Source: Neonectria sp. B-13 (taxonomy: Eukaryota; Ascomycota; Sordariomycetes; Hypocreales; Nectriaceae). From it: DNA of 64,000 nucleotides. The DNA is taken from NCBI GenBank assembly GCA_002682825.1, contig NOKP01000032.1:186001-250000 (forward strand). The letters run 5' to 3'. A program made the translations under genes and the position numbers. Below the pieces are notes generated by a model, which worked only from the letters and a program-made list of their open reading frames with translations, searched no databases and was not told the origin of the DNA. Positions 10,919 to 22,754 of the stretch are shown one piece after another. How positions within the stretch are numbered: the stretch's first letter is position 1; the number at the start of each line of letters is the position of its first letter.

Positions 10919-11793
10919 CTTGACAGGGAGAAGTCGTATATCCCGTGAAAGCAGGAGCAACAAGATGAAGAGATAGGAGTCAACGGTGAGTAGTTCGTTG
11001 TTCAAAACATAATTGGGCCAGTTTATATCAAAATAATTGTACTATATTCGCAGGGAGTAGATTATGGTGTAGCAGCGATGCAGCCCGGCGAACAGATGCG
11101 TGCGACTGGGTTACAATGATGCGATGCGACGAACTTAAGATCATCACTCCGGTGATTAACAACTCATAGATGTCCAAGGGCTATTATACCCGCACCAATG
11201 GTAACCGCCTGCTTTACAACATGAGAAAGATGCCGTTATCCGCATCTACTTGAATAGTATCGACGGTTCGTCCGCCCGGGACTGTCGCGTGGCGCTTCCT
11301 TGGCGTCTCGGCCGATCGATCCGAACGCAAGTCGCAAAGGCCTCTCGCACAAGTCAGATTCGGCCATCAAACCCCCACGAAGAGACCCCCGAGAGCGCCT
11401 CGGGCCGTTTTAGGTAGCGATAATCCAAAGTTAGCGCTGGCGACATTATGCTGATATATGAGGACATACCGGCCCCGCCCCGACGTCGGGTTACGAACGA
11501 CAAGGATGTCAGCTAGGATGATAAGAGTGAGCAACCTTTCATCAATACTCTGTTAGGTCTCCGCTGATAGAAGTTCCACTGCTACGCATTAATTGCATGG
11601 TTCGAGTGGAGAATGGGAAGTAACCTTATCACATTGTGGGTAAGCTCGCTTCAATTGAGAAGTGAAAGATTTGCAGCTGAGGGTTGTACCAAGGCCTCTG
11701 TCCGACACAATCTAGCCCTTCGTCCCGGTTCAAAAAGGAAGAGTACTTTAATTATTCAAGCTTGTTGCGACTCTCATCTCAACCCAATGACAT
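10919..11793. other. Promoter side of the Dal5-type transporter; no gene seen
   Basis: 5' flank of the transporter (start 10918, minus) running to the 3' end of the SRR1-like gene. The stretch 11270-11480 is richer in CG words (CCGCCCGGG, GGCCGATCGATCCG) than its surroundings and could hold regulator sites. No protein similarity was found. Confidence 0.4.
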
Positions 11794-12927
11794 CTACTCA
11801 TTTCTGATATATATGCCGAGGTCCCCAAAGTGTTCATTGTCAACCGGGAAAGGGGAATAAGTATATCCTCCCTGAATCATACTGCGTACACGTGGCGAGT
11901 CTGGGTCCGTTGTGTAAGGGCTAGCTATCGCGTCAGTTCTGAAATCAATTGCCGGTTGAACGATCTGCAGAGCTTCAACTTACCTGACCCACACATTTTG
12001 ACCCCCAGGTCCGAATGGCTCTTGCCTCCAGATCGTGTTCTCCTCTTCTGGAGTACCGACTCTGGTCCAAATCATGGCAGAAGGCCTCACCAAGTCAGCG
12101 ACAATTTGCTTGACAGGCACCTCAGGCCAAACGGTAAAAACCAAGGTGGAACTGTCGACCTCAAGGAAGCCCTTCACCCCGTCGAGAACGGCGATGCCTT
12201 TGGTGTTGAGAAGCTGTCGGCATATTTCTGTATAGCGAGGTTCCTGAGAATAGCATTGGACATCACACCCTGTCTTTTCTTTGACGATGCGAGCTAGAGT
12301 TAAAACTGCTGCATGTTGTGTGTGAATGCGCTGGGAGTCTGAACCCAGTGGTGCCAAGGGCCCAAGGCCAAAACAAACGATTTTGGTGATGCTTCCGGGT
12401 AGCGTTGCGGAGACTAGGGTCGCTTCGAGGAGGCGGCAGGTCTCGCTTTTCTCCCAGGCTTGCCAGTGCTTAGCGACCATGGTCCCTACGTCTTCAACTC
12501 TACCCACTTCCTTGTTGTCGGACATTGCAGAACAAATTTGTAAAGAGCAATAAGCTGTCTGTTGCGAAAGACGATAATTTTCTCGGTTGTTGACGAGTTT
12601 CTGGATGGGGTTGAATCTGATGAAGTAACGGGTCCTAAGTAATGGTCAGCACTCTCCAGTTGGTTGGAAGCTGGGATCTTCGCACGATTTCCCATCTTCT
12701 CCATCAGTAGGCGTGATCTTGTGATAGCTGTACTGAAAACCATCTATTCCCGTAATAGTGACTGTTTTAGAGGGACTATTTAGCTGCTCTTCGACGTCCT
12801 TCATTTGAGCTGAGCTGAACAAAGGAACCCCCGCATTGTACAGGTCCCAGACGTGTTTGAGAATTGGGATCGTGTCCTCTTTCGAAAGGGAAGTGTCTCG
12901 AATTCCGGAGCGAGGGCTTTCGGCCAT
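11794..12927 (-). CDS. SRR1-like domain protein
   Basis: 339-aa protein in three exons: 12927-12686, 12634-11984 and 11920-11794, phase-checked. The N-terminus (LKHVWDLYNAGVPLFS, then QLNSPSKTVTITGIDG) and the core KIVCFGLGPLA followed by QHAAVLTLARIVKE match fungal proteins with an SRR1-like domain, named after the plant clock protein SENSITIVITY TO RED LIGHT REDUCED 1. The short last exon was found by splicing at the GTAAGT donor at 11983; it ends in FPVDNEHFGDLGIYIRNE, the usual family tail. Without it the protein would stop early. An upstream in-frame ATG at 13233 would add 102 poorly conserved residues, so 12927 is preferred. Molecular role in fungi is unknown. Confidence 0.85.
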
Positions 12928-13356
12928 AATGAGTAGATCCTGCAACGTTTTGATGGCAGCTAAGCACTTAGCCTTGCGAGTTGCACGATGTCGTCCTGTG
13001 GTGGAGGAGAGACCGTTGCCAAAGAGTTGAAGCCGGCGCCGAACAAGTTGATGCAGCTTCAACGTTGAACTTGTACTAAGGAAGAGGGAGATGGAATATT
13101 GGAGCGGGGTAGACCTTTGCCGACGATTTGTGTGACCTTGTGACGTGTCGCTGCGGGTTGATGCAAATCGTGGGCAACATACGGGACCCGAGATGCGTCG
13201 GCCGTCTGGTAACCTATTAGCTGCATTTCCCATGTAGGCGCAACTGGGTTTTGATAAGTGAAAACAGAGAAACCGGTTTTCTTGATAGCTGCATGAAGTC
13301 TATAAGCTAGAGTCTCCGTAATCTATAATACACCTCGCCGTCTAAATTTGTAGTTT

Positions 13357-15035
13357 TCATGGACCAGGGCGGCTATACACATCTGAGGCCGATTTACTCT
13401 TGCGGGCTAATTTTTCCCCGTATCTAATAAAGACGAATGGAATTGCGCCCATGATGAGTGCCAACAGTCCAAGGAGTGATGATGCCCAGTGGATTCCGAG
13501 TCGGCTAAACATAGGACCAGCTGCTAGGGGGATGGCAACGGCACCGACAGACCGTATGCAACTAGCTCCAGCATGTGCCGATGCTGACATCTGACGGAAT
13601 ACATCGGTTATGAAATTCAGCATGCTCATGAATATCAGCTGGAACCCAATGCCAAAGAAAATCCCCCCGAGCGAGGTAACAACCGGAGAGATGGACTGCC
13701 GAGACATCCAGCCCAGCCAGAACAGAGAGATCACCATGCTACAGGGCGTCAGTGTCAAGTTATATAGCATAGAATAACCGAGATAAACAAACCACGGCGA
13801 TGCAAGACATGCGACAGGAAGGCGGCGATAGATTTCTCGTTGAGCCCACGGCTTTCCAGCTTTGGTTGACTGATCGTACCACCACGTGAAGACAAAGAAG
13901 CCACACAATGCAATAATTACTCCAATCACGACTGAGCCTTATTAGTAGCAATGTTGAAGCTAAGAGCAGCGTTTAGACTTACTTGGAATATATGCGAGAC
14001 TTGCGACTGCTGGAGAAAGCCCATAAAGATCTACAGAGTGTTAGCAATGTGTCCAGAGCGATGAGGTGTGGATGAGGCATTCCTTGGAATATGATTGGGT
14101 AGACTTGGAATAGGAGGTATAGCATAGCGTAAGTTAGAGCTAGATAAAGAGCCGACAGCAGGAGGATTGGCTCAGAGATCAGTAGAGAGACGGGGCGGAG
14201 AAATATTTTGCGGGCATCAAATGGATGTGTTTCCGTCAATTCGTCTCCTCCCAAATCTTGGCCATTTTTCACACGCTGCTGAATGCGCTTGTTGTGGACA
14301 ACAGGGGCATAAGTCTCGGGTAGCGTAAGAATAAGAGGGATACCTGGCGCTGCCAAGATTGCAGCAGCCCAAAATGGCCACCTCCAGGAGTATGGAGACA
14401 CGGAGCCAGATATGATAGGAGCGACGAGGCCTGCTAAGCTGTTCACCGCCATGTAAACAGCGATGGCGGCACCGCGCTGAGAGGGATCGTCGAGGATATC
14501 GGCATAGAGTCCACTGACGACAGTGAGGGGAGCGGCGCCGTTTATTCCGCACAAGAGCCGGAAGACCAGAAGTGACTTATACGTAGGGGCACCTGAACAT
14601 GCCAACATGAAGACGATGTAGCCGAAGAAAGACGTGATGAGAACCGGCCGTCGCCCAATGTATTCGCTCAGAGGGCCAAATAGAAGGGGGCCGAAAATGA
14701 AGCCAACCATGTTGAGCGAATTGAGAAGGGTAAGTTGGATGTCGTCAGTGACAGAAAAGTGTTTGGAGATGGCTTCGAAAGCGCCAGAGGGCAGTGACGT
14801 TCCAAGACTACCGTTGAAACTACAGACAATCCCTGTGCATAAGATGTGTAGTTTCCATAGCTGCGTGGTTGTGTTAGCAAGTCCAGTTCCTGAGTTTCAG
14901 GTTGAGGTAGCGGCTCACTCCTGATAGCTTTGTTGCATCCAACTTCGGAGAGTTAGGAGTAGCCGCTTCGAGAGAACAACGCTCAGTCCGTGCTACGTCG
15001 TCGGTGGACGTTTCCATTCCCAGGTCTGTACCCAT
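13357..15035 (-). CDS. DHA1-type MFS drug/H+ antiporter
   Basis: Membrane exporter, 505 aa in four exons: 15035-14919, 14860-14083, 14030-13983 and 13931-13357, phase-checked. Family signs are SFNGSLGTSLPSGA in helix 1, GFIFGPLLFGPLSEYIGRRP (motif A region), GLYADILDDPSQRGAA, SPYSWRWPFWAAAI and, late, SLFWLGWMSR. The second intron (14082-14031) has a GA donor instead of GT but a normal branch site and acceptor; if not spliced the protein would stop soon after helix 7. A further in-frame 54-nt segment (13792-13739) looks like an intron too, and removing it improves the match. It is divergent from the Zn2Cys6 gene at 15415 with 379 bp between start codons, suggesting control by that regulator. 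Confidence 0.82.
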
Positions 15036-15414
15036 TGTATCTCGTTTGACCTGAGACTCAGAATCTCGCTATCAAAGGAAAAGCGTTGTATTTCTGATGG
15101 TTTGGAGACTTGCTGAATAGATTAGACTACGGCCGACTCTTATATTCGGCTATCTGTCCACCATTGCCTATGTCGGAACCGTTCCCGACTTATGCAGCAG
15201 CGTGATTGGCTAATCGTGACATCGCGCTAGACCCGCAACTTCCGGGCAAGATGCTGACCTTTCCTATTGGCTAGCATCTCCGTCTCCTCATCCGGCCGGT
15301 CAACGAAGCCGAACCCGCCGACTCCTCCTTCTTGACTAGCCGGCCATCTACTCCAAATAGTCGACATTGTTGGTCCTTCAACAAACGTTCCTCGGATCTT
15401 CCAACCAGTAGAAG
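15036..15414. promoter_or_regulatory. Divergent promoter between MFS exporter and Zn2Cys6 regulator
   Basis: 379 bp between the two start codons. It contains several CGG/CCG triplets (for example TCCGGCCGGTCAACG near 15291 and GCCGACTC near 15314) suited to a binuclear zinc regulator, but no exact palindrome can be named. Confidence 0.45.
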
Positions 15415-17736
15415 ATGGAGCATTCAATCCGAAATGCGCAGGCACCGACAATTGCTGCGCCTCGGTCTCCCACAACCGGAAGAAGGATGAGTACGTACAA
15501 GCTCTCCTTATCATGAAGATGTCCAACTGCTTCTGTCTGAATTCGCTGGTTCTAACAACGCAAAATCAGATGGAAGGGCTTGCATCAATTGCCATCAAAG
15601 AAAGATCCGGTGTGATATTTTAGACACAGGAGCTCCTTGCACAAGCTGTACCACTCACAACCGGTCGGGATGTCGTGTGTTTCCAAAGAAGAAGTACAGA
15701 GAGTCTTCAGTACGCCAAAGAGTCCCGGTATCCATCCTTCCCCGCAAAATAAGCTGCGCACAGTCGAAAGATAAAACAATCGACAGACCGCAGGAGAGAT
15801 CCCCAGAATTGACTGCGGCGAGCTCTGTGTCCTCTCCGGCACTTCCCACGACCGAGGAAGATACGGAACCTGACCCTGGCAATATCGCCGACCTTATCAA
15901 CCGTGAAGATGTTAGGGTTGAAGAACTGAGCCATGAGACCCGAGTGTGCTTTATTGGAACCGGGATGTCCAATTGTCATTACCTTGTCCGGCAGAGCTCC
16001 CCAAAATCTAGCCACGACACTGTATTTCACTTCAGTAATCGGCAATTCCATCAAAAAGAAACCTCTTACGACCTTAAACGCATTCCCCCTGAGGCACTCG
16101 AACGACCGGAAAAGAAGCTTGCAGATCGACTTATCCGAGCATACTTTGACCATGTCAATTGCGGCTGGCCAATCATCGAAGAAAATTGGTTTCTGCATCA
16201 GTATGGAGGCGAGGACCCGCGAAACGCAGTCCCGTTGGCACTTCTCAATGCCGTCTTCCTTGTCGGGGCGCATATCTTGTCAGCACAAGATGAAAGCATG
16301 AGACCAATGCAGCGGCTCTTTTTCCACAGAGCAAAGACTCTTGTTGACTATAGACTTGAGCAAGATCGGATCATGTACGTCCAGGTCGCCCTCCTTCTGA
16401 CCTGGTACTCGGATGGTCTGGAAGAAGTGGTTGCAAATGCGTGGCACTGGATCGGTATTGCCACACGTACAGCTTTCGGCGTTGGCATGAACCGCGATGT
16501 CACTCAGTCTCGAATGCAGGCTGTGCACAAACGCGTGTACACGAGATTGTGGTGGGTTTTGTTCCAATTCGACACTATTGCGTCCGCTTCGTGTGGTCGG
16601 CCGCAAGTCATGTCAGTCAACCCGAGGAAATACAATTTTCGTCTGCTAAACTGTATAGAAACATTGACGACTCTGATGTAGCGGATCTGAAGCACTCCGA
16701 CTTTGAGGGGATTCCTGGAGCTGCTGCAGATTTCGTCATCCACCAAACGAAACTCTGCATGATAATATCCCGAACAATGAGGGAGGGATGGGCATTACGA
16801 TCATCCCCCGAGAGGCGAATTCAGGCTGTGAAGAAAGCAGATGAAGCCCTTGCACATTTCTTAACTGACCTTCCCATGAAGCTCAGTCTTTCCGTTGTGA
16901 ACCTCGACACCTGGCGATCAATCCTCCACCTGACGTACAATAACTTCGTCATCCTACTTCATCGAGCTCCGCCAAAACACAACGGGACAGACCAAGTGTC
17001 CGAGGCTTGCAGTGACCCCAGCCTTTGTGGAGGCGCAACCGATGCAATCGGTTCCATATTCGACATCCTACTTAATCGAGGAGCCATTTGTACCTTGTGG
17101 CTCTACAGCAACCACGTTTTGTTTACAGCAGTTATCCACGTTGGCAACGACATAAATTCTTCAAACCCTCTCGTAGCTGCCAAGTCACAGCATGTTTTTG
17201 AATCTTTAATGTCGTCTCTCCGAGAGCTGTCGCGGTATTGGCGTTACGCACAAGGCCTGTTGCAGCTCTTTGAACAGAGGGCATTGAGAGTCAAGCAGAG
17301 AAAGGCGACCCAGGCGACTGATATGACGACTCCTCAACGCCTAACCGAGCTGAGTGACAACAATGCAGGCGATTTTATTCTGCGGCCGCCTGTTTCGCCT
17401 CCAGAATTGTCGCATCTTCAAAACCCAGCGAGCGTATCAACTTGGAGTGATCTTAGTGATCACATGCAAGCGAGTTTGGAGGAAAACCCGCTTGGTATTG
17501 ACTTGAACGATCAGAGAACAGCCTCTAACGTCGAATCTAGCCATGTAGTCAATGCTGAGAGCTACTATCGGGACAGATTCGAACCGCTGATGGATAGCAG
17601 AATTGGCATGGATCAAGGCTTACTGAGAAGTGGCGATGGGGGTTTGGACGACCTCTTTTTCTTAGATGCGTCTGCCTTGGACTTTTTCCTGGGAGAGACC
17701 GATGACCAATACTTGGGACTGGGAAATCAAGGATAG
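15415..17736 (+). CDS. Zn2Cys6 transcription factor (cutinase/FacB-type zinc cluster)
   Basis: 731 aa in three exons: 15415-15490, 15570-16611 and 16659-17736, phase-checked. Exon 2 opens with the zinc cluster RACINCHQRKIRCD, then PCTSC and NRSGC, followed by a basic stretch (FPKKKYR). The fungal_trans domain is recognisable from LIRAYFDHVNCGWPIIEENW through WHWIGIATRTAFGVGMNRD to the RLWWVLFQFDTIAS and CGRPQVINIDDSDV motif; the latter is restored only when the 47-nt intron 16612-16658 is removed. The acidic C-terminal tail (GDGGLDDLFFLDAS) may activate transcription. Divergent from a DHA1 exporter, so it probably governs that gene. Confidence 0.88.
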
Positions 17737-19275
17737 TCCTACACACGTTCGATTTGCAAATCTACCGCAAAGTCCTTGTCTAGCTGCTTTGCAACTTTAC
17801 CCATTGTCCCTTAGCTTTGTACGCGGAGATCCAGTGGCTTTCATCATTATCGTTCCCAATGATGAAGAAGCCACTTGCAATGAAACCCCAGCCAGTCACC
17901 GGCCTCTGAAGGATTAAAAGACGGGGGTGTCGCATTCGTTTGTTGGTCTGACCTGGGCGCTGGCAGGATCTGAATCATGGTGAGAACATTTTCTCGCGTC
18001 ATGACATGCGTTGGGCTGATGATGGATACCTAGATGAAGTACGAAAGAATTGTAATAGCGGGTTGATGAGGACAACAAACCTGTGTCTGCCTGCCTATGT
18101 TTCTTTGGAGAGTTACTTGACCCAGAGACAAGGATAAGCTGTAATTAATGCCACTCGAGGAAGTCTACTTCGTCGACGCCCTGAACTGCCTCGAACCTGC
18201 AGCAGGCGAGTTTGATGCGCCGTGTTGGGTTGGGCTTTAGGGTGGGGCATTAATTTGATCAACCGCTGTGTTTGAAAAGACTTATAATTGTCCCCGGTTC
18301 GGGTCTACTGGTGTTGAGTGTAATTTCTGTACGTTGTACTGCGAGTGTTTTGACTATCGGTTCCGGGTGTAAATATTGTGGTTGAGCCACGAAGCCACTT
18401 TTATCATACAAACTCAAAATGTCTCTGTCTAATAGGTAGCGTTTTCATGCGAGGGCTCGTAACAGGCTAGTGCGTCACTTGCGCTGAGGTAAACGGAGCG
18501 AGCGTCGTTCTGCGTGAGTGACCCTTCTTCATAAAGATCCTCGCGCCTTAGAAGCTAATGCTAGGCCTTTTTGCTCCGTCGAGAAAGTATATTTTGTATG
18601 TCTCCATGATATCAGGCCGATAATAGACGAACGTGCCACCTGGGATCTATAATAATGTCATGCCATTAGAATCAACGCCTAGACTTCGCAAGGTTGCAGG
18701 GAAAGGTGGGCTAAGCTCCAACTTTCTCCAGTGCTGGGTAGCAATCAACCAACCATCTCCCTGGGGCTATCATGGAAAGAAAGTTTCAGTGATTAGGCGC
18801 CGAGAACTGCAACGGCTTGGAGAAATGTCTCGTTGGTTCTGCAACCACTAATAGAGGAGTCAACTGGCGCGTTGATGAGATCCCTGTCTAGCCAGTCTTG
18901 CTAGACAAGATACTGGCGATGAACTCGACTGATAATTAGATATATTAGCAGGATCTGCTTCCCTTAATAAGGTGGGCTAAATTGTCTAATATGGAGGCTA
19001 AGTATCTATCTTATTTTAAGAACCTTGGCTACACCCTACATTGTGTTGTAGCCGCAGTATTATATATGCTAACATAGGTCAATGTTAATCGATACCTCAA
19101 CGCTTCAAACTGGGTCTGTAATGAGCAAATCTATTGCTTTCAAAATTTATCTATCTAGTATATAAGATGTAAGAAGGAAAGTAACTTGGTATGAACCTGT
19201 GTTGGATGGTAAACAAGAAAGTATGGGCTAGTGTTAAAGTTTCACTTGGCCCATAACAGACTACCACAAACAGCT
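17737..19275. other. Gene-poor stretch, AT-rich right half
   Basis: No coding similarity over 1.5 kb. The right half (about 18870-19250) is AT-rich and carries two short perfect hairpins: 18886-18906 (7-nt stem GTCTAGC, 7-nt loop) and 19027-19053 (7-nt stem GGCTACA). They may be scraps of a small transposon or a terminator, but no terminal repeats or target duplication were found. Confidence 0.35.
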
Positions 19276-20297
19276 TCACCCATGTAGGAAATCCTTCATC
19301 GCCTCAGCGTATTGCTTAGGGAATTGGAAAAGATGACCATGGCCTGAGTCAGGGTAGATGTGCAAGTATCCATAAGGCAGCTGTTGCTGCATGACATAGC
19401 TGTTAATCGTGGGTGCCATGATATCATTATGTCCATTGGTGACCAAAGTGGGAACCTTGATATCCTGTAGCCGCGCAAAGTTGTCTGGGTTGTTGGAAAA
19501 GGCAGAGATTGCTACACCTTGCGCCGTGGTACCAGGTTCCATCAAAGAGCCACTTAGAGTCTCACCCTTAACGCGGCGGTCTGTTCTCCGTTTGAACCAG
19601 TCGTGACCAGCAGCTCGGCTTATCTTGGTTTCGGAAAAGAAAAGGAACACCATGTCCTCCTCAGTAGGCTCACCAGGCTTTAAGGCAACTTGGAAAACCT
19701 TGGGGTCGGGTGCAGCTATGCCTGGCCCATTACCGGGTTGAGTACCGGCGAGAACTGCCTTTTCGACCAACTCAGGGTATTTCCACGAGACGTATTGGGC
19801 AACACCGCCGCCCAACGAGAAGCCAAAAGCAACCACTTTCTGGATGTCGAGAGCCTTAATTAAGGCAGCGGCGCTGTCACCCATACCATCAATAGTGGTC
19901 TGGACGTTGCCTTGACTGTGGCCAACGCCGGCATTGTCGAACAAGATGACCTCGCGATACTGCGCGATGTAGTTGAACAACAAGGGGTCGGTGACATCCA
20001 TGGTAGCTCGTAGGTGGTTAAAGTACAAGACTGGGTTCCCGCCTTTCTTGCCAAACCGGCGGTAGGCTAACTTGGTGCCATTCACGGTACTGTATTGTGT
20101 TCGAACCCGCTGAGCAAGTGGCGGCGGGGGATCGACCAGGGAGAACGCTCGAGTCTCAAGCCGCGTGTCCAAGCCACTGTAAGCACTGTTTAGCGAGATC
20201 CTTCCCAGCCGGCCGAGAGGATTCCTGTGAATACTTACTTGCCTAGGGCGATGGCGGAAGCCGTAGCAGCGGCGAGTAAGGCGTTGTAGAGTCTCAT
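19276..20297 (-). CDS. Secreted alpha/beta hydrolase
   Basis: 319 aa in two exons, 20297-20239 and 20176-19276, phase-checked. Exon 1 supplies an N-terminal signal peptide (MRLYNALLAAATASAIALG). The body shows the hydrolase fold: TKLAYRRFGKKGGNPVLYFN, the oxyanion region, EVILFDNAGVGHSQG, the nucleophile elbow GFSLGG (Ser), a late acid in NGHNDIMAPT and the catalytic His in DSGHGHLFQFP. The family includes peroxidases of the haloperoxidase type, esterases and lactonases; the substrate cannot be told. The first-exon length and the 62-nt intron are typical of secreted fungal hydrolases. Confidence 0.88.
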
Positions 20298-20810
20298 TTT
20301 GGGTTGTGAGTTAAAGTGATGCTGATGCTAGTGACGATGCAGTAGTGTTGGTGCTCGGTACTATGATTATTCTGATGGGGAATACATGTTGATAAATACC
20401 TACAAGAACATACAGTGACCTAGTGGTTCGGGGTCTCGGGCATTTCTACTCTCCATATCGCATTCAATTTACGTATACCAAGCCGGCGGATGGCTCGGAT
20501 CAGTCCATGACCTCTGAGCATACCGCTAGAAGGCTTGCATACCAAGGCCGCTTTAACTCTATGAAGAACCTTAAGCCATCATAACCACTGCCGTAGCAGT
20601 CTTATCCAGTGGGGGTTCCAGAAATCACATTTACAATCCGGGGATGTCGCCGGCTACGTACGTAGTACTTGGTGTGTCTGCAAGTCTGTGCAAGGTTGTC
20701 CTGCTGTCTGATTGGTGGCAGCAGGGGTCTGCCGTCTACGGCTAACCCCAGACTTTCGTCATGCAGATCCCAGATCACAAACCGGAAATAGGAAACGAGT
20801 TGCCAGCCAC

Positions 20811-20864
20811 AGCAAGGGGCAGTTTAACAGCAAGGGGCAGTTTAACAGCAAGGGGCAGTGTAAC
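20811..20864. repeat. 18-bp tandem repeat, 3 copies
   Basis: Unit AGCAAGGGGCAGTTTAAC at 20811-20828 and 20829-20846, with a third copy at 20847-20864 differing at one base (G for T). The unit is a multiple of three and open in two frames but lies in no recognised gene. Confidence 0.95.
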
Positions 20865-20962
20865 AGGATTTTGTCAAACTTTCCGTCAACATCTACACCG
20901 ATGCACGGAGAGATTAAAAATCGACATTTGTCATCGCACCGGCCAAAGGCCGCCAGCATCGA

Positions 20963-21240
20963 TCATTGCCAGAAGAAGTCTATGGGTCCATACTTTGGGC
21001 AAGTTCCTCGGTGGATGGACTCGACAATCAGCCGGGATGATGAATCATTTTCATACCAGACATCTGGTATAAAGAGTGATAAGCAGGAAGCTGGAGAATA
21101 GATTATAGACTCATCGACACCCACAAGCAACTCAATATTAACGACCGGGTCAGAGCCTAGACCGAACATTACAATAGTATGAGGTTCTTCACCAAGACCG
21201 CGTGGACCTGCTGACTTAAAGATCGGTTTCGGCCTTCTAG
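20963..21240 (-). pseudogene. Possible cupin-like remnant
   Basis: A minus-strand frame reads GLGEEPHTIVMFGLGSDP, then VVNIELLVGVDESIIYSPAS, then LSLFIPDVW and a tail with TCPKYGPIDFFWQ before a stop. The order (EPH, FGSDP, VELxxG, xxFIPxG) resembles the metal-cupin stretch of fungal hypothetical proteins, but residues expected after FIP are missing and no start or upstream exon is visible. A weak call made from pattern memory only. Confidence 0.25.
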
Positions 21241-21744
21241 CAGGTAGAGGCCGATCAACTGGATGCATGGGCTGAGAATGGAAGCCGAAAAGAAAGCCCA
21301 ACGGCAGGTAGTGTACTTGGCGATGCCGCCACGAATGATGACGCCGCAGAGAGGACCTGCTACAGAGCACCAGCTGGATATAGTGATACATCCACCGTAT
21401 TGCTTATATCAAAATAAGTCGAACAAACCAGACCAGTTTAAGCAGAGCTTTTTTGACGGGTCTTCCAGGCAATACTTGAAGATATTGAGCTTGTTGGTAG
21501 TCACGGGATCCAGGCTGAGCTAAGCAAACATCGTTCTACTGCAGGACCAACAACCTCCTCCTCATCCATGCAGTCAAACACTGTTTTCTCCTCTTTATCC
21601 TTCTGACATTCCGTCGTCACTCAAAACGTGGGCTCCTTAAGATCACGGTTTAGTCTCCTCTCACCGTTCAGCCACAATCCCGCGGGTCTCTGGCATCAAG
21701 ACTCTTCGCCCCTACCTACGCACCGAGGTCTTCCTCCCATTGAA

Positions 21745-22754
21745 ATGGATGCGACACTATCCCCTCAGCAAGTGGCTGATAATTTGTCCGCGGACAGGCT
21801 CATTGAGTTGTCAAATTCCCAGCCTCGTTGCGACTCTCGAGGATATGCAACCAGCGGTTTCGCGTATCCTCCCGAGAAACTCGTCATCTTCATTAAATTC
21901 GGAGGCAATCTAGAAAGAGGGAGAGACGCAGAGGCACGGACTCAAGTGTGGGCGTATGAGGCTTTGCAAAAAATACCTCCCAATGACCGCCAGGGGATCA
22001 AGATACCCCAGGTGTACCGAATCGTTGACTTGGCAGCTTGGACATTCATTCTCATGGAATACGTCCCTGGGAAGACTTTTCATGACCTGATGCAAGGGGG
22101 TTGGGAGGCTTTCCATTCCAAGAAAGACGACTATCTTGGATTGATCGAGCGCGCTTTGAAGCTCTTTTTGTCCTTTCCAGTTCCTCAAGATGTACCTCCA
22201 GGTCCAAAGGGAGGAAGTCTCATCCGACACCCACTTTTCAAAGAGTTCCAGTCAATGATTGAGTATCAAACTGTGGATTTGTTGGAAAAGCACATAAACA
22301 AGGTTCGTGGGAGTTAATGTTGCCTAATGTTGGTTTAAGATTCTAAGTTAACCACTTGACAGATTGCAACCTGGTTTGACAAAGACGCACCCACATTGAA
22401 CTTCGAACGGGAATTGCATTTTGTCTTCTCGGATCTTTATGAGGGAAATTTCATGTTCACTAATGAAGGAGATCTCTATGTCATAGACTTTGAGCAGGCC
22501 AACTTCTTACCTCTCAGCTTCATGACATATGCCATGATCCAGCACCATTACCCATGCATACTGGGGAAGAATTTGGACCTACCGCAAGAGAACCTCGAAA
22601 CCATGAGGACCGTCTGCACCTTACTAGTCATGAGCACTCCAAAACTCGGTACGCCTTTTCTTGATTCCATGTGTTTTTGCGCTATTCGCAACAAAACTGA
22701 CCTCTTGACCTAGGCCTCCAAATTGATGCGCCGAATCCACGGGAAAATCGCTAG
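21745..22754 (+). CDS. APH-family phosphotransferase (aminoglycoside/choline kinase-like)
   Basis: 294 aa in three exons: 21745-22302, 22363-22648 and 22714-22754, phase-checked. The protein-kinase-like fold is shown by VIFIKFGG (ATP-binding Lys region), AWTFILMEYVPGKTFHDL (hinge), the catalytic loop SDLYEGNFMFT (family pattern HGDLxxxN, here Ser replaces His) and the metal-binding VIDFEQAN. Fungi have many such cytosolic proteins of unknown substrate; real aminoglycoside phosphorylation is unlikely. The start at 21745 is the first ATG of the frame. The short third exon adds only about 13 residues. Confidence 0.85.

Larger units (their letters stand above)
20298..21744. other. Intergenic with tandem repeat and possible cupin scrap
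   Basis: Holds an 18-bp tandem repeat (20811-20864) and a minus-strand open frame (21391-20963) discussed separately. Otherwise no gene. The right end is the 5' flank of the phosphotransferase. Confidence 0.4.

Noticed and set aside
15707..16273. 188-aa minus-strand open frame
   Set aside because: Antisense to the zinc-cluster regulator exon; no similarity.
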